Assembly (NCBI RefSeq): GCF_002208095.1
Contig: NZ_CP017990.1
Span: forward strand, 1,674,001 to 1,738,000
Source of the DNA: Enterobacter cloacae complex sp. ECNIH7
GTDB taxonomy: Bacteria; Pseudomonadota; Gammaproteobacteria; Enterobacterales; Enterobacteriaceae
Direction of reading: 5' to 3'
DNA length: 64,000 nt
The notes beneath the pieces were generated by a model. It was not told the origin of the DNA, did not search any database, and saw nothing but the letters and a program-made list of their open reading frames with translations. Of the stretch, positions 1 to 8,434 are shown piece after piece. The position numbers and the translations under genes are program-made. The stretch's first letter is position 1, and each line of letters opens with the position of its first letter.

Positions 1-2
1 AC

Positions 3-680
3 CATGATATCGCGGCGCTTCTGCGACTCAATTTAGAAGACGAAGGCTATGCCATCACCCACGAGCCCGACGGGGGCAAGGCCTTACTGCGTCTTGAAAA
101 ACTGCCTTGGGATGCGGTGATCCTCGACCTGATGCTGCCCAGCGTTGACGGTCTGGAGATTTGCCGCCGTATCCGTCAGATGACGCGCTACCTGCCGGTG
201 ATCATCATCAGCGCCCGCAGCAGCGAGACCGACCGCATTACCGGGCTGGAAACCGGCGCCGATGATTATCTGGCTAAGCCGTTCTCGGTGCAGGAACTCA
301 TTGCGCGCATCAAAGCGCTGTTCCGCCGCCAGCAGGCGATGGGGCAGGTGCAAACCGACGGTCAAATTCAGGCCCACGGTCTGACCATCGATCCGCTGGC
401 GCGCAGCGTGCTGCTTCACGGCCAGGTGGTGGATCTCACTCCGCGTGAATTCGAGCTGCTCTACTTCTTTGCCCGTCATCCCGGCGAGGTCTTTTCTCGT
501 CTGGCGCTGCTGGAGCAGGTCTGGGGCTATCAGCACGAAGGCTATGAGCATACCGTTAACACCCATATCAACCGCCTGCGCATCAAGATTGAGAAGGACG
601 CCGCCGAGCCGGAGATTATTCGCACCGTCTGGGGCAAGGGCTATAAATTTGCGGAGCCAAATCATGATGCGCCGCTTTAG
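3..680 (+). CDS. OmpR/PhoB-family response regulator, 5' end outside window
   Basis: This is the DNA-binding half of a two-component system; its beginning lies before the window, and the frame is open from base 3. The receiver domain is visible with the phosphoacceptor Asp in VILDLMLPS (codon at 126), the switch Ser in IIISAR and the conserved Lys in YLAKPFS. The C-terminal winged helix carries the usual LTPREFELLYFFARHPG and HINRLRIKIE segments and ends with the RTVWGKGYKF motif. The last bases overlap the start of the downstream kinase gene (ATG at 664), so the two are translationally coupled. E. coli K-12 has no such pair beside artJ. I cannot tell which named system it belongs to or what it controls. 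Confidence 0.92.
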   Translation, partial: HDIAALLRLNLEDEGYAITHEPDGGKALLRLEKLPWDAVILDLMLPSVDGLEICRRIRQMTRYLPVIIISARSSETDRITGLETGADDYLAKPFSVQELIARIKALFRRQQAMGQVQTDGQIQAHGLTIDPLARSVLLHGQVVDLTPREFELLYFFARHPGEVFSRLALLEQVWGYQHEGYEHTVNTHINRLRIKIEKDAAEPEIIRTVWGKGYKFAEPNHDAPL

Positions 681-2133
681 CCTGAGTCAGCGTCTGACGC
701 TGCTGTTCATCCTGCTGATGATGCTCTGCGCTACCGTCGCCTGCGCTGTACAGCTCTACACCAGTACGCAGTACGGTAACGCGATGGTGCAGCGGCTGTC
801 GGGCGGGCTGGCGCAGCAGATAGTCCAGCGTGAACCGATTCTGGACGCGCAGGGCAGGGTCGACCGAAGGGCTCTCAAGCCGCTGTTCGATCGGCTAATG
901 ACCTTTAATCCGAGCGTTGAGCTGTATGTTGTCTCCCCGGACGGCGATATCCTGGCCGATGCCGCACCGCCGGGCCACATTCAGCGACAAAAAATCGATC
1001 TGGCCCCGGTTCAGACCTTCCTGAGCGGTACCGCCATACCGATCCTGGGCGACGATCCTCGCAGTCAAAATAAAAAGGTCTTTAGCGCCACGCCGCTGCG
1101 ACAGGACGGCGAGCTTAAGGGCTACCTGTACATTATTTTGCAGGGCGAGGAGTCAAACGCCCTGGCGGAAATGGCCTGGCATAAGGCGCTGTGGAGCACG
1201 GTGCTGTGGTCATTGCTGTGGGTCGCGCTGTTTGGCCTGCTGGCAGGTTTACTGATCTGGTACTGGGTCACGCGCCCGGTAAAACAGCTGACGGTGGAGC
1301 TCGCCGGGCTGGAGCAGGACAGCATCAGCGCTATCAGACTGCTGGCGGCGCAGCCATCGGACGCGGCGGCAAAGGATGAAGTGGCGATCCTGCGCAACAG
1401 CTTTATCGAGCTGGCGCGCAAAATCACCCGCCAGTGGGACCAGCTGGCCGACAGCGATCGCCAGCGCCGGGAGTTTATCGCCAACATTTCGCACGATCTC
1501 CGTACGCCGCTGACCTCGCTGCTGGGCTATCTGGAAACCCTGTCGCTAAAAGCCGCCACGCTGACGCCGCAGGAGCACCAGCAGTATCTCGCCACCGCGC
1601 TGCGTCAGGGACAAAAAGTCCGTCATCTTTCGCAGCAGCTGTTCGAGCTGGCGCGCCTTGAGCACGGCGGCATTAAGCCGCAGCGCGAGCGTTTCGCGAT
1701 GGGGGAGCTGATTTCCGACGTGGCGCAGAAGTTTGAGCTCACCGCCCGCACGCGAGAAGTGAATCTGCATATTGACTTGCCGGGACCGCTGCCGCTGATT
1801 AACGCCGACGTGTCGATGATCGAACGCGTGGTGACCAACCTGCTCGATAACGCGATGCGCCATACGCCATCTGGTGGGGAAATTCGTCTGGCGGTCTGGC
1901 AGGAGAATGAACGGCTTCAGGTCGAAGTGGCTGACAGCGGAACGGGCGTGGACGCCTCGCTGCGCGACGATCTGTTCCAGCGGCCGTCGGCATTGAATAC
2001 CCAGGCATCGCGGGAGAATCGCGGCGGGTTGGGGCTGTTAATCGTTAAACGTATGCTGGAGCTGCACGGCGGCGGAATAAAGCTGATGGAGGCACAAAAG
2101 GGAGCGATTTTTCGTTTTTATGTACCGCTTTGA
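664..2133 (+). CDS. Sensor histidine kinase of the upstream response regulator
   Basis: This 489-residue inner-membrane kinase would sense a periplasmic signal and phosphorylate the regulator encoded just before it. The frame is open further upstream, but ATG at 664 gives a normal N-terminus (MMRRFSLSQRL) followed by a first membrane helix at about residues 12-32. A periplasmic domain of about 140 residues follows, then a second helix (WSTVLWSLLWVALFGLLAG), a HAMP linker, and the dimerisation box NISHDLRTPLTSLLGY with the phosphoacceptor at His277. The ATPase domain shows the N box NLLDNAMRHTP, the G1 box DSGTG and a GGLGLLIVKR G2 box, so it looks catalytically intact. The periplasmic part gives no recognisable ligand-binding fold by eye, so the stimulus is unknown. 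Confidence 0.9.
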   Translation: MMRRFSLSQRLTLLFILLMMLCATVACAVQLYTSTQYGNAMVQRLSGGLAQQIVQREPILDAQGRVDRRALKPLFDRLMTFNPSVELYVVSPDGDILADAAPPGHIQRQKIDLAPVQTFLSGTAIPILGDDPRSQNKKVFSATPLRQDGELKGYLYIILQGEESNALAEMAWHKALWSTVLWSLLWVALFGLLAGLLIWYWVTRPVKQLTVELAGLEQDSISAIRLLAAQPSDAAAKDEVAILRNSFIELARKITRQWDQLADSDRQRREFIANISHDLRTPLTSLLGYLETLSLKAATLTPQEHQQYLATALRQGQKVRHLSQQLFELARLEHGGIKPQRERFAMGELISDVAQKFELTARTREVNLHIDLPGPLPLINADVSMIERVVTNLLDNAMRHTPSGGEIRLAVWQENERLQVEVADSGTGVDASLRDDLFQRPSALNTQASRENRGGLGLLIVKRMLELHGGGIKLMEAQKGAIFRFYVPL

Positions 2134-2194
2134 GATGGTGTTCGTTGGAAGTATGATAGAGGAGAATAACCGCTCAAACTAAAAGGATTTAGTG

Positions 2195-4450
2195 ATGACT
2201 GTAAAAGTCATACCCTGGGATGGATGCTACAGCGTGATGACACGCCCAGGCGGGGTCTGCAAAGAAGTCGTTGTCCCCTCTTATCCCCGTCTTTATTTTC
2301 ATCCCGACAGTGAAACCCTTTTGGCAGTTGACCAATGCGACTGGAACGAACTTGAGCAGGAAAGTAACCGACTCACTCACTGCCTGGCGCAGAGAGCGGA
2401 TGCGTTACAGCGTATTGAGCAACTCCAGAAAGACGTCACTACTCTGGGCTGGGTCGATGTACCAGAGCGTAATCGCTTTCAGAATCTGTTGAAGGATGAG
2501 TATCGACATCTTGATGAAGCCTGTCAGACCTTACGGGCCGAACTTGCAGCATTGACCCCTACAGAAAACCTCCCTGCCGCAACATTACTGGATGAAAATA
2601 GCAAAAAGAACGCACTTGGGCTGATGGAACTTATAGACGTAATGGGTGGGAAAAACGGAACCAAATATGTCTACGTCCGCTCAAATAAAATTCGTAGCCA
2701 CTGGCGCCGATACAGATTGAACAGTGCGGAAAAGAAAAGCGGCGGTAAGAGCTTTTTAAGGGCGGTTGAATATACCGACAAAGATGGCCAGAACCATACC
2801 CGCCATGAAATCGACCCGGAAAAGCTAAAAGGACAACTAGCAAAACTGAAGCCGTCAATGAAAGCGTGGGAAGTGAAACTGCTCGATGATAACTCTGGCG
2901 TCTGGAGCGTATGGGCACAAGAATTTAACCGAAGCCTGAAACATTCACCTTATGAAGGTTCTTGCATGGCATTTGATGCACAGGCTCAGCTATTACGTTG
3001 GGCGTATGGCGCGAGCATGAAGGGGTTATTGAATCCGTTCGAAATTGATATCCGCACCGGACAATACAAGCCAAAAGCAGAGCTGCACGGTAAGACCAGC
3101 TTTTACGCCAACCTTGCGCTTGCAGAGGCAAAAAGCAGCGGCAGGCTTCACCTTCCGGGTAATGTCGGCGTAAAAATTTGCTATCCGTTAGATCCGGCGA
3201 AAATTCCCGGTGGAGGAATGGGGATACTCGGTACATTCCGTTTTGATATTGAGCTGACATTGTCGGGGAGCGTTGGGGCAAGTCTGGGTATAGAGGCGGG
3301 GTTCAATATTACTGGCGATCGGGCAAAAGGGTTGCCTGTAAAAGCTATGCCGGATGAGGGTTACGGATTTTGGCGGCAGATAGACGTTACTAAAGAAGGG
3401 CATATGCCCTTAGGCGGTGGGGCGGAGCTAGGCGTATTTGTCGGGGCAGAAGCCGGGGCGAATGTGTCTGGTGCACTGGTCTGGCTCAATCCTGATCACG
3501 ACGAAAAATACAGTACGTTGGCGAAGGTTGGGGTGGGGGTGGCTGCTCAGGCTGGTGGCGGTCTTAGCGGGCAGCTTAAGTTCAGATGGCAAGATGGTAA
3601 GGTGCGTATAGAGGTTGGCGGCGGGTTGTGCTGGGGGACGGGGGGTAAAGGCTCGATGAGCTTTGAGGTTGACGGTCCCGCAATCATGTCTGAGTTTATG
3701 CCCTGCCTGACCTATATGCTGCGAAATGCGGATTATATCCGGCTGATGCAGATTATGATGGCGGACGATTATTATGCTTTCTGCGCCATTCCGTTACTAG
3801 TGGGGATGTATGGGATCAATCGTGTGATTGATGCTGGGGGAAATATAGCCGCTGAACTTAAAAAAAGTTGGGATAAAAAAGAATCCCGCGTGGCGCTGAT
3901 GACTAACATCCTGAATACAAAAGGAGATTGTTTAAAGTTTACTCCGCCGGAGAGCAAAGGCGCAGCCATTGCTGCACTGATTGATACAAACCTTTGGGAT
4001 AATGTCGCCAGTCCAGTGAGTCATGAAGAGACGACCTGTGAGGGCGGAGCTGTTTTTAGCGCTCGTAAACGAGCCATTATTTATGCTCTTCGCTGGGTAC
4101 AGTCGCAGCGAGAATATGAAAATGTAATGCAGCATCTTTCAAAAATGCCTGGAGAGGAAAAAAGTAACTGGCGTATTAATGAACAAAGGGTCATTGCTTT
4201 TCTGGCACAAGGTGAGACACCCAAAACCTATGGTTTTGCTGGTTCGTTGGTCCCCGCAGCGCGGAACATCACGATTGAACCCAGCCATTATGCCGATAAT
4301 CTGAGAAACCTTTACCTCCACCTGCCAGAAGCCCCCGCTATTCCTCCAGGGCACATCAATATGTCTACCTTACCATTAAGAGAAGTGCTGCCGACGTATC
4401 TCCATAGCTGTACGCGGCTGATTTACTCCATGCATGGAGATACAGCATGA
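2195..4450 (+). CDS. Large protein of unknown function, possible effector-like protein
   Basis: I do not recognise this 751-residue protein. ATG at 2195 is preferred over GTG at 2192 because AAGGA lies about 8 bases upstream. No signal peptide is visible. Residues about 48-120 look like a coiled coil (ELEQESNRLTHCLAQRADALQRIEQ is the type of sequence, in shorter parts). A Lys/Arg-rich block follows (KYVYVRSNKIRSHWRRYRL), and residues about 330-510 are rich in Gly and Ala with beta-like alternation (GAELGVFVGAEAGANVSGAL; GGGLSGQLKFRW). A mildly hydrophobic stretch lies near residues 525-560. It is coupled by a 4-base overlap to a lipoprotein gene. The region is clearly more AT-rich than the neighbours, suggesting acquisition. 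Its size, Gly-rich middle and linked SUMF1 gene recall toxin-like proteins of secretion systems, but no vgrG, PAAR or Rhs sequence is present, so that is only an inference. Confidence 0.7.
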   Translation: MTVKVIPWDGCYSVMTRPGGVCKEVVVPSYPRLYFHPDSETLLAVDQCDWNELEQESNRLTHCLAQRADALQRIEQLQKDVTTLGWVDVPERNRFQNLLKDEYRHLDEACQTLRAELAALTPTENLPAATLLDENSKKNALGLMELIDVMGGKNGTKYVYVRSNKIRSHWRRYRLNSAEKKSGGKSFLRAVEYTDKDGQNHTRHEIDPEKLKGQLAKLKPSMKAWEVKLLDDNSGVWSVWAQEFNRSLKHSPYEGSCMAFDAQAQLLRWAYGASMKGLLNPFEIDIRTGQYKPKAELHGKTSFYANLALAEAKSSGRLHLPGNVGVKICYPLDPAKIPGGGMGILGTFRFDIELTLSGSVGASLGIEAGFNITGDRAKGLPVKAMPDEGYGFWRQIDVTKEGHMPLGGGAELGVFVGAEAGANVSGALVWLNPDHDEKYSTLAKVGVGVAAQAGGGLSGQLKFRWQDGKVRIEVGGGLCWGTGGKGSMSFEVDGPAIMSEFMPCLTYMLRNADYIRLMQIMMADDYYAFCAIPLLVGMYGINRVIDAGGNIAAELKKSWDKKESRVALMTNILNTKGDCLKFTPPESKGAAIAALIDTNLWDNVASPVSHEETTCEGGAVFSARKRAIIYALRWVQSQREYENVMQHLSKMPGEEKSNWRINEQRVIAFLAQGETPKTYGFAGSLVPAARNITIEPSHYADNLRNLYLHLPEAPAIPPGHINMSTLPLREVLPTYLHSCTRLIYSMHGDTA

Positions 4451-5328
4451 CGTATACAGGCTATGGTGTGACAGGATTACTGATTACTCTGGTGCTGACT
4501 GGCTGCCGGGATGATCAAAAAATGAAGACTGAGCAGACAGATCTGGTTAACAGGGCGCTGGAAAATATGGTCACAGTGAAAGGTGGCCGTTTTCAGATGG
4601 GTGATTTTGGTGCTCTCATCGGTGAGAAACTGCCGTTCAGTGCAGATGCTGATAATAAACCCCTGCACTGGGTGTCGCTGTCTGATTTCCGTATCAGTAA
4701 GTACCGGGTGACGTGGGGAGAATTTAACCGCTGGCTGGAGATCCAGGGGCGGGAGCCGAACGATTATTTTCGGAAGACGGCCAATGATAGCGATTCAGAT
4801 TATGCCTCACTGAAAATTGCGCTTGGCTATAATTATCCAGCATCGGCTAACTGGCAGGATGCGCAGGCCTACTGCCGGTGGCTGGGTCAAGTCAGCAAGC
4901 GTCACACCGACCTGCCAACGGAAGCGCAGTGGGAGTACGCAGCACGCAGCCGAGGTCAGTTCCTGATTTTTGGCAACAGTGATAACTGGTATCACTACGA
5001 AAATGACATCAAACGTAACATCGCCCCCTCTACGGAAAACCGTCCGGTAGGAAATTATGCCCCGAATCCGCTCGGTTTATATGATATTCAGGGAAATGGG
5101 GCTGACTGGGTCAAAGATTGGTATGCGGCGGATTATTACAGTCATTCTCCTGAGCAAGATCCTCAGGGGCCAGAGAAAGGTGATAAACGGGTTATCCGGG
5201 GACTACCCAGAGATGCCGGAGAGGGTTACACCATTACCAGAGGAAGTATGAGACCTGAAACCGTTCAGGGGCCTCCCTCGCGCTCAATAGGTTTTCGCTG
5301 TGTTGAAAACAGCCCGTTAGCGAATTAA
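4447..5328 (+). CDS. SUMF1/FGE-fold lipoprotein, catalytic cysteines absent
   Basis: This 293-residue protein has a lipoprotein signal with lipobox LTGC (Cys20), followed by Arg, so sorting to the outer membrane is expected. The rest is a SUMF1 (formylglycine-generating-enzyme-like) domain: MVTVKGGRFQMGDFG, then WQDAQAYCRWLGQ, LPTEAQWEYAARSRG, GLYDIQGNGADWVKDWY and the C-terminal SIGFRC. The paired cysteines that true formylglycine-generating enzymes carry shortly before the GFRC end are missing, so sulfatase activation is unlikely and a binding or structural role is more plausible. It overlaps the upstream unknown gene by ATGA and should be made with it. It could be an accessory or immunity partner of that protein; this is inferred from gene coupling only. 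Confidence 0.85.
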   Translation: MTYTGYGVTGLLITLVLTGCRDDQKMKTEQTDLVNRALENMVTVKGGRFQMGDFGALIGEKLPFSADADNKPLHWVSLSDFRISKYRVTWGEFNRWLEIQGREPNDYFRKTANDSDSDYASLKIALGYNYPASANWQDAQAYCRWLGQVSKRHTDLPTEAQWEYAARSRGQFLIFGNSDNWYHYENDIKRNIAPSTENRPVGNYAPNPLGLYDIQGNGADWVKDWYAADYYSHSPEQDPQGPEKGDKRVIRGLPRDAGEGYTITRGSMRPETVQGPPSRSIGFRCVENSPLAN

Positions 5329-5356
5329 AAAGGCTACGCCTCTGGCATAGCCTTTT
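5327..5356. terminator. Bidirectional terminator between SUMF1 gene and artJ
   Basis: A hairpin with arms AAAAGGCTA and TAGCCTTTT sits directly after the SUMF1 stop codon, and its A- and T-tracts make it usable in both directions. It separates the convergent SUMF1 gene and artJ. Confidence 0.85.
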
Positions 5357-5386
5357 ATAGGTGATTGTTAACTCAGCATTCTGAGA

Positions 5387-6118
5387 TTACTGCGGGAACC
5401 ACTGCTCGCTGATTTTCTGATACGTACCGTCCGCTTTAATCGCTTTCAGCGCGCCGTTCAGTTTTTCCAGCAGGGCCTTGTTATCCGGACGTACCGCGAT
5501 GCCCAGACCCGTACCGAAGTACTGCGGATCGGTCACTTTCTCGGTTGCGGTGCCCAGCTGCGGATTGGTTTTCAGCCATTCGTTCACCACGGCGGTATCG
5601 CCGAACACGCCGTCGATGCGGCCATTTTTCAGGTCGATAATCGCGTTCTGATAGCTGTCATAGGCTACGGTTTTCACTTCAGGATGTTTGTCCTGGAGGT
5701 ATTTCTGGTGCGTGGTGCCGTTTTCCATCCCGATGCGTTTGCCTTTCAGCTGATCGAAAGAGGTATAGGCGCCTTTCTTCGCAATCACGACCGCCGAGTT
5801 GGCGTAGTACGGGTCGGTGAACGCAACCTGCTTGCTGCGCTCAGGCGTGATGTCCATCCCGGAGATCACCGCGTCGTATTTTTTAAATTTCAGCGACGGG
5901 ATCAGGCTGTCGAAGGCATGGTTGGTAAAGGTGCAGTCGGCCTGCATTTGTTTGCACAGCGCTTTCGCCAGATCGATATCGAAACCCACGATCTGGTTGC
6001 TGGCATCCAGCGATTCAAACGGCGGATAGGTGGCGGACACGCCAAAATTGATTTTATCAGCTGCGGATGCGCCAGCGGCGAAGGTGGCGAGTAATGCGGC
6101 CAGAACTAACTTTTTCAT
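5387..6118 (-). CDS. artJ: Arginine ABC transporter periplasmic binding protein ArtJ
   Basis: ArtJ is the high-affinity arginine-binding protein that delivers its ligand to the ArtPQM transporter. The 243-residue product starts at MKKLVLAALL; a longer open frame exists upstream, but this ATG has a GGGAG ribosome site and gives a proper signal peptide ending ASA/AD. The mature part has the class 3 solute-binding signature (VGFDIDLAKALC) and the YPPFESLD, GMDITPER and FGDTAVVNEWL segments shared with ArtI further along. The length equals E. coli ArtJ. It is a separate transcription unit, divided from artM by a terminator, with tandem ArgR-type boxes just upstream. Confidence 0.96.
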   Translation of the reverse strand: MKKLVLAALLATFAAGASAADKINFGVSATYPPFESLDASNQIVGFDIDLAKALCKQMQADCTFTNHAFDSLIPSLKFKKYDAVISGMDITPERSKQVAFTDPYYANSAVVIAKKGAYTSFDQLKGKRIGMENGTTHQKYLQDKHPEVKTVAYDSYQNAIIDLKNGRIDGVFGDTAVVNEWLKTNPQLGTATEKVTDPQYFGTGLGIAVRPDNKALLEKLNGALKAIKADGTYQKISEQWFPQ

Positions 6119-6181
6119 TGTAATGCTCCCGTCTGTCTTATTTATGCGCCGAGTCTGCGGCATGGATGTACAATGCCATTT

Positions 6182-6220
6182 AATGAATTTATATGCAATA
6201 AAAATGATTAAGTATTGTTT
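6182..6220 (-). promoter_or_regulatory. Tandem ARG boxes (ArgR operator) of artJ
   Basis: Two 18-bp ARG boxes separated by 3 bp lie 64-102 bases before the artJ start. The first (6182-6199) reads AATGAATTTATATGCAAT and differs from the consensus WNTGAATWWWWATTCANW at one position. The second (6203-6220) is weaker, with four differences. The 3-bp spacing is the one ArgR hexamers use, so arginine-dependent repression of artJ is expected. Confidence 0.8.
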
Positions 6221-6227
6221 GTGTGGT

Positions 6228-6262
6228 AAAAAAAAAGCGGATAACCCATCAGGTTACCCGCT
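6228..6262 (-). terminator. Rho-independent terminator of artPIQM
   Basis: On the minus strand GCGGGTAACC, a short loop and GGTTATCCGC form a stem (one G bulge) followed by a run of T residues. It lies just after artM and before the artJ operator, so it ends the artPIQM transcript. Confidence 0.85.
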
Positions 6263-6292
6263 TCATGCATACAGTTTTATGCACTCGCGTAG

Positions 6293-6961
6293 TTAATTTC
6301 TGCGCTCAAACGCCAGTGCTTTACGCTCGATCAGGCGCATCATCAGCGTCAACAGGCCGTTAACCACCAGATAGACCACGCCTGCCGCACCGAACACCAT
6401 CACGTCATAGGTGCGCCCGTACAGCAGCTGTCCGTGACCCATCACCTCCATCAGGGTGATGGTGTAGGCCAGGGAGGTACTCTTGAACACCAGCACCACT
6501 TCGTTGGAGTAGGAGGAGAGCGCGCGCTTAAAGGCGTACGGCAGCAGGATCGCCAGCGTGTCTTTCTTGCTCATGCCCAGCGCTCCGCAGGACTGCCATT
6601 GTCCTTCCGGAATGGCGCGGATCGCCCCGTAGAACAGCTGGGTGGTATAGGCCGCACTGTTAAGCGAAAGGGCAATCAGGGCACACAGCCACGGTTCAGA
6701 GAGCAGATGCCAGATAACCGGATATTCCTGCAGCGACGGGAACTGGCCCGGGCCGTAGTAAATCAGGAAGATCTGCACCAGCAGCGGCGTACCGGTAAAC
6801 AGGGTGATGTAGCCGCGCACAATCCACACCAGCACCGGCGTTTTCAGCGTCAGGATGATGGTGAAGATAAGGGCCAGGATCAGCGCCACGATAATGGACG
6901 CCACGGTCAGCGTCAGGCTGGTGTGCAGCCCTTTCATCAGCTCGGGGAAATATTCAAGCAT
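6293..6961 (-). CDS. artM: Arginine ABC transporter permease ArtM
   Basis: ArtM is one of the two inner-membrane permease subunits of the arginine importer. The 222 residues equal the E. coli length. It begins [12 protein letters not shown], shows the first membrane helix right after it (LTLTVASIIVALILALIF), and has the permease coupling loop of polar amino acid transporters (EGQWQSCGALGMSKKDTLA, the EAA-type motif). Its first base overlaps the last base of artQ, so the two permease genes are coupled. Confidence 0.96.
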   Translation of the reverse strand: MLEYFPELMKGLHTSLTLTVASIIVALILALIFTIILTLKTPVLVWIVRGYITLFTGTPLLVQIFLIYYGPGQFPSLQEYPVIWHLLSEPWLCALIALSLNSAAYTTQLFYGAIRAIPEGQWQSCGALGMSKKDTLAILLPYAFKRALSSYSNEVVLVFKSTSLAYTITLMEVMGHGQLLYGRTYDVMVFGAAGVVYLVVNGLLTLMMRLIERKALAFERRN

Positions 6962-7677
6962 CAGCCTGGTCTCCGTTCAAAGCGCGTCGCACGCAGGTCA
7001 ATACGCTTGAGGATGTACTGACTGAGCAACGTGATCACCAGGTAGATAGCCGCCGCCACAATGTACCAGGTAAAAGGCTCCTGGGTGCGGGTGGCGATGC
7101 TTTTGGTTTGCAGCATCAAATCGTTAACGCTGATCAGGCTCACCAGCGCGGTATCTTTCAGCAGCACCAGCCACTGGTTGCCGAGGCCCGGCAGGGCATG
7201 ACGCCACATCTGCGGCATGACCAGGCGGAAGAAGATCGCTGATTTCGACAAGCCTAACGCCTGGCCGGACTCCCACTGCCCCTGCGGCACGGCTTTCAGC
7301 GCACCGCGCAGGGTTTGCGACGCGTACGCGGAGTAGAGCAGGGAGAGAGCAATCACGCCGCACAGGAACGGACTAACGTCGAAGTTTTCAATCTGCATCT
7401 GCACCGGGATCTGCGCAAAGCCAAGATTGATCGTGAAGCCGTCCGACAGCGTCAGCAGCAGCTGTGAGGAGCCGAAATAGATAAACAGGACCACCAGAAT
7501 TTCCGGTAGCCCACGCAGCACGGTGACCAGCGCGGAGCCTGTCCAGGCGACGGGGAACCATTTCGCGGATTCCCACACCGCAAAGAACATCGCCAGCACG
7601 AGGCCGATAATCAGTGCGCAAACGGCAAGGCCGACGGTCATCCCGGCGGCGCTTGCTAAAGGAAAAATTTCATTCAT
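6961..7677 (-). CDS. artQ: Arginine ABC transporter permease ArtQ
   Basis: ArtQ is the second permease subunit and pairs with ArtM to form the arginine channel. The 238 residues match E. coli. The EAA-type coupling loop is visible as [20 protein letters not shown], and the protein has several membrane segments ([20 protein letters not shown] near the start). It sits 6 bases after artI, inside the artPIQM operon. Confidence 0.96.
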   Translation of the reverse strand: MNEIFPLASAAGMTVGLAVCALIIGLVLAMFFAVWESAKWFPVAWTGSALVTVLRGLPEILVVLFIYFGSSQLLLTLSDGFTINLGFAQIPVQMQIENFDVSPFLCGVIALSLLYSAYASQTLRGALKAVPQGQWESGQALGLSKSAIFFRLVMPQMWRHALPGLGNQWLVLLKDTALVSLISVNDLMLQTKSIATRTQEPFTWYIVAAAIYLVITLLSQYILKRIDLRATRFERRPG

Positions 7678-7683
7678 CAGGAA

Positions 7684-8415
7684 TTACTTCTGGAACCATT
7701 TTTTGTAGATGGTTTCGTAGGTGCCGTCTTTCTTCACTTTTTCCAGCGCAGCGTTGAATTTCTGCTGCAGCTCAGTGTTGCCCTGACGAACGGCAATCCC
7801 CAGACCGGTACCGAAGTAATCCTTATCGGTCACTTTGTCGCCCACTGGCGCCAGCTTGTCGTTGGCTTTCAGCCACTCGGTAACAACCGCGGTATCACCA
7901 AATACGCCGTCGATACGGCCATTTTGCAGATCCAGCTTCGCGTTCTGGTAGCTGTCGTACGGAACGGTAGTGATTTCCGGATGTTTATCCATGATGAATT
8001 TCTGGTGCGTGGTGCCGTTCTGCACGCCAACTTTTTTGCCTTTCAGCTGATCGACAGAGGCGAATTTGCCTTTCTGACCGATGAACAGGGCAGAGTTGTC
8101 GTAGTAAGGGGTGGTAAACAGCACCTGCTTTTCACGCTCAGGAGTGATGTCCATACCAGCCATCACGGCGTCGATACGGCGGAACTTCAGGCTTGGGATC
8201 AGGCTGTCGAACGCCTGGTTGCTGAAAGTACAGGTCGCATCGATCTCTTTACACAGGGCGTTAGCCAGGTCCACGTCGAAGCCAACAATTTTGTTGTTCG
8301 CATCAATCGACTCAAACGGAGGGTAAGAGGCTTCCGTGGCGAAACGAATGGTCTGGGCTGCGGTAGCGGAAAGGGTAACGCCAGCAAGCAGCACGGCAAG
8401 TAATACTTTTTTCAT
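7684..8415 (-). CDS. artI: Arginine/ornithine-type periplasmic binding protein ArtI
   Basis: ArtI is the second periplasmic binding protein of the system and a close paralogue of ArtJ. The 243-residue frame starts at MKKVLLAVLLAGVTLSATA; upstream in-frame codons belong to sequence shared with artP in another frame and are not used. The signal peptide ends TAA/QT, and the mature region repeats the ArtJ pattern (YPPFESIDANNKIVGFDVDL, GMDITPEREKQV, FGDTAVVTEWL). It lies 19 bases after artP and 6 before artQ. Confidence 0.95.
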   Translation of the reverse strand: MKKVLLAVLLAGVTLSATAAQTIRFATEASYPPFESIDANNKIVGFDVDLANALCKEIDATCTFSNQAFDSLIPSLKFRRIDAVMAGMDITPEREKQVLFTTPYYDNSALFIGQKGKFASVDQLKGKKVGVQNGTTHQKFIMDKHPEITTVPYDSYQNAKLDLQNGRIDGVFGDTAVVTEWLKANDKLAPVGDKVTDKDYFGTGLGIAVRQGNTELQQKFNAALEKVKKDGTYETIYKKWFQK

Positions 8416-8434
8416 TATATTTCCCCTGACACAA

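Noticed and set aside
2192-2194. GTG at 2192 as the start of the unknown gene
   Set aside because: ATG follows at once and has better spacing to AAGGA.
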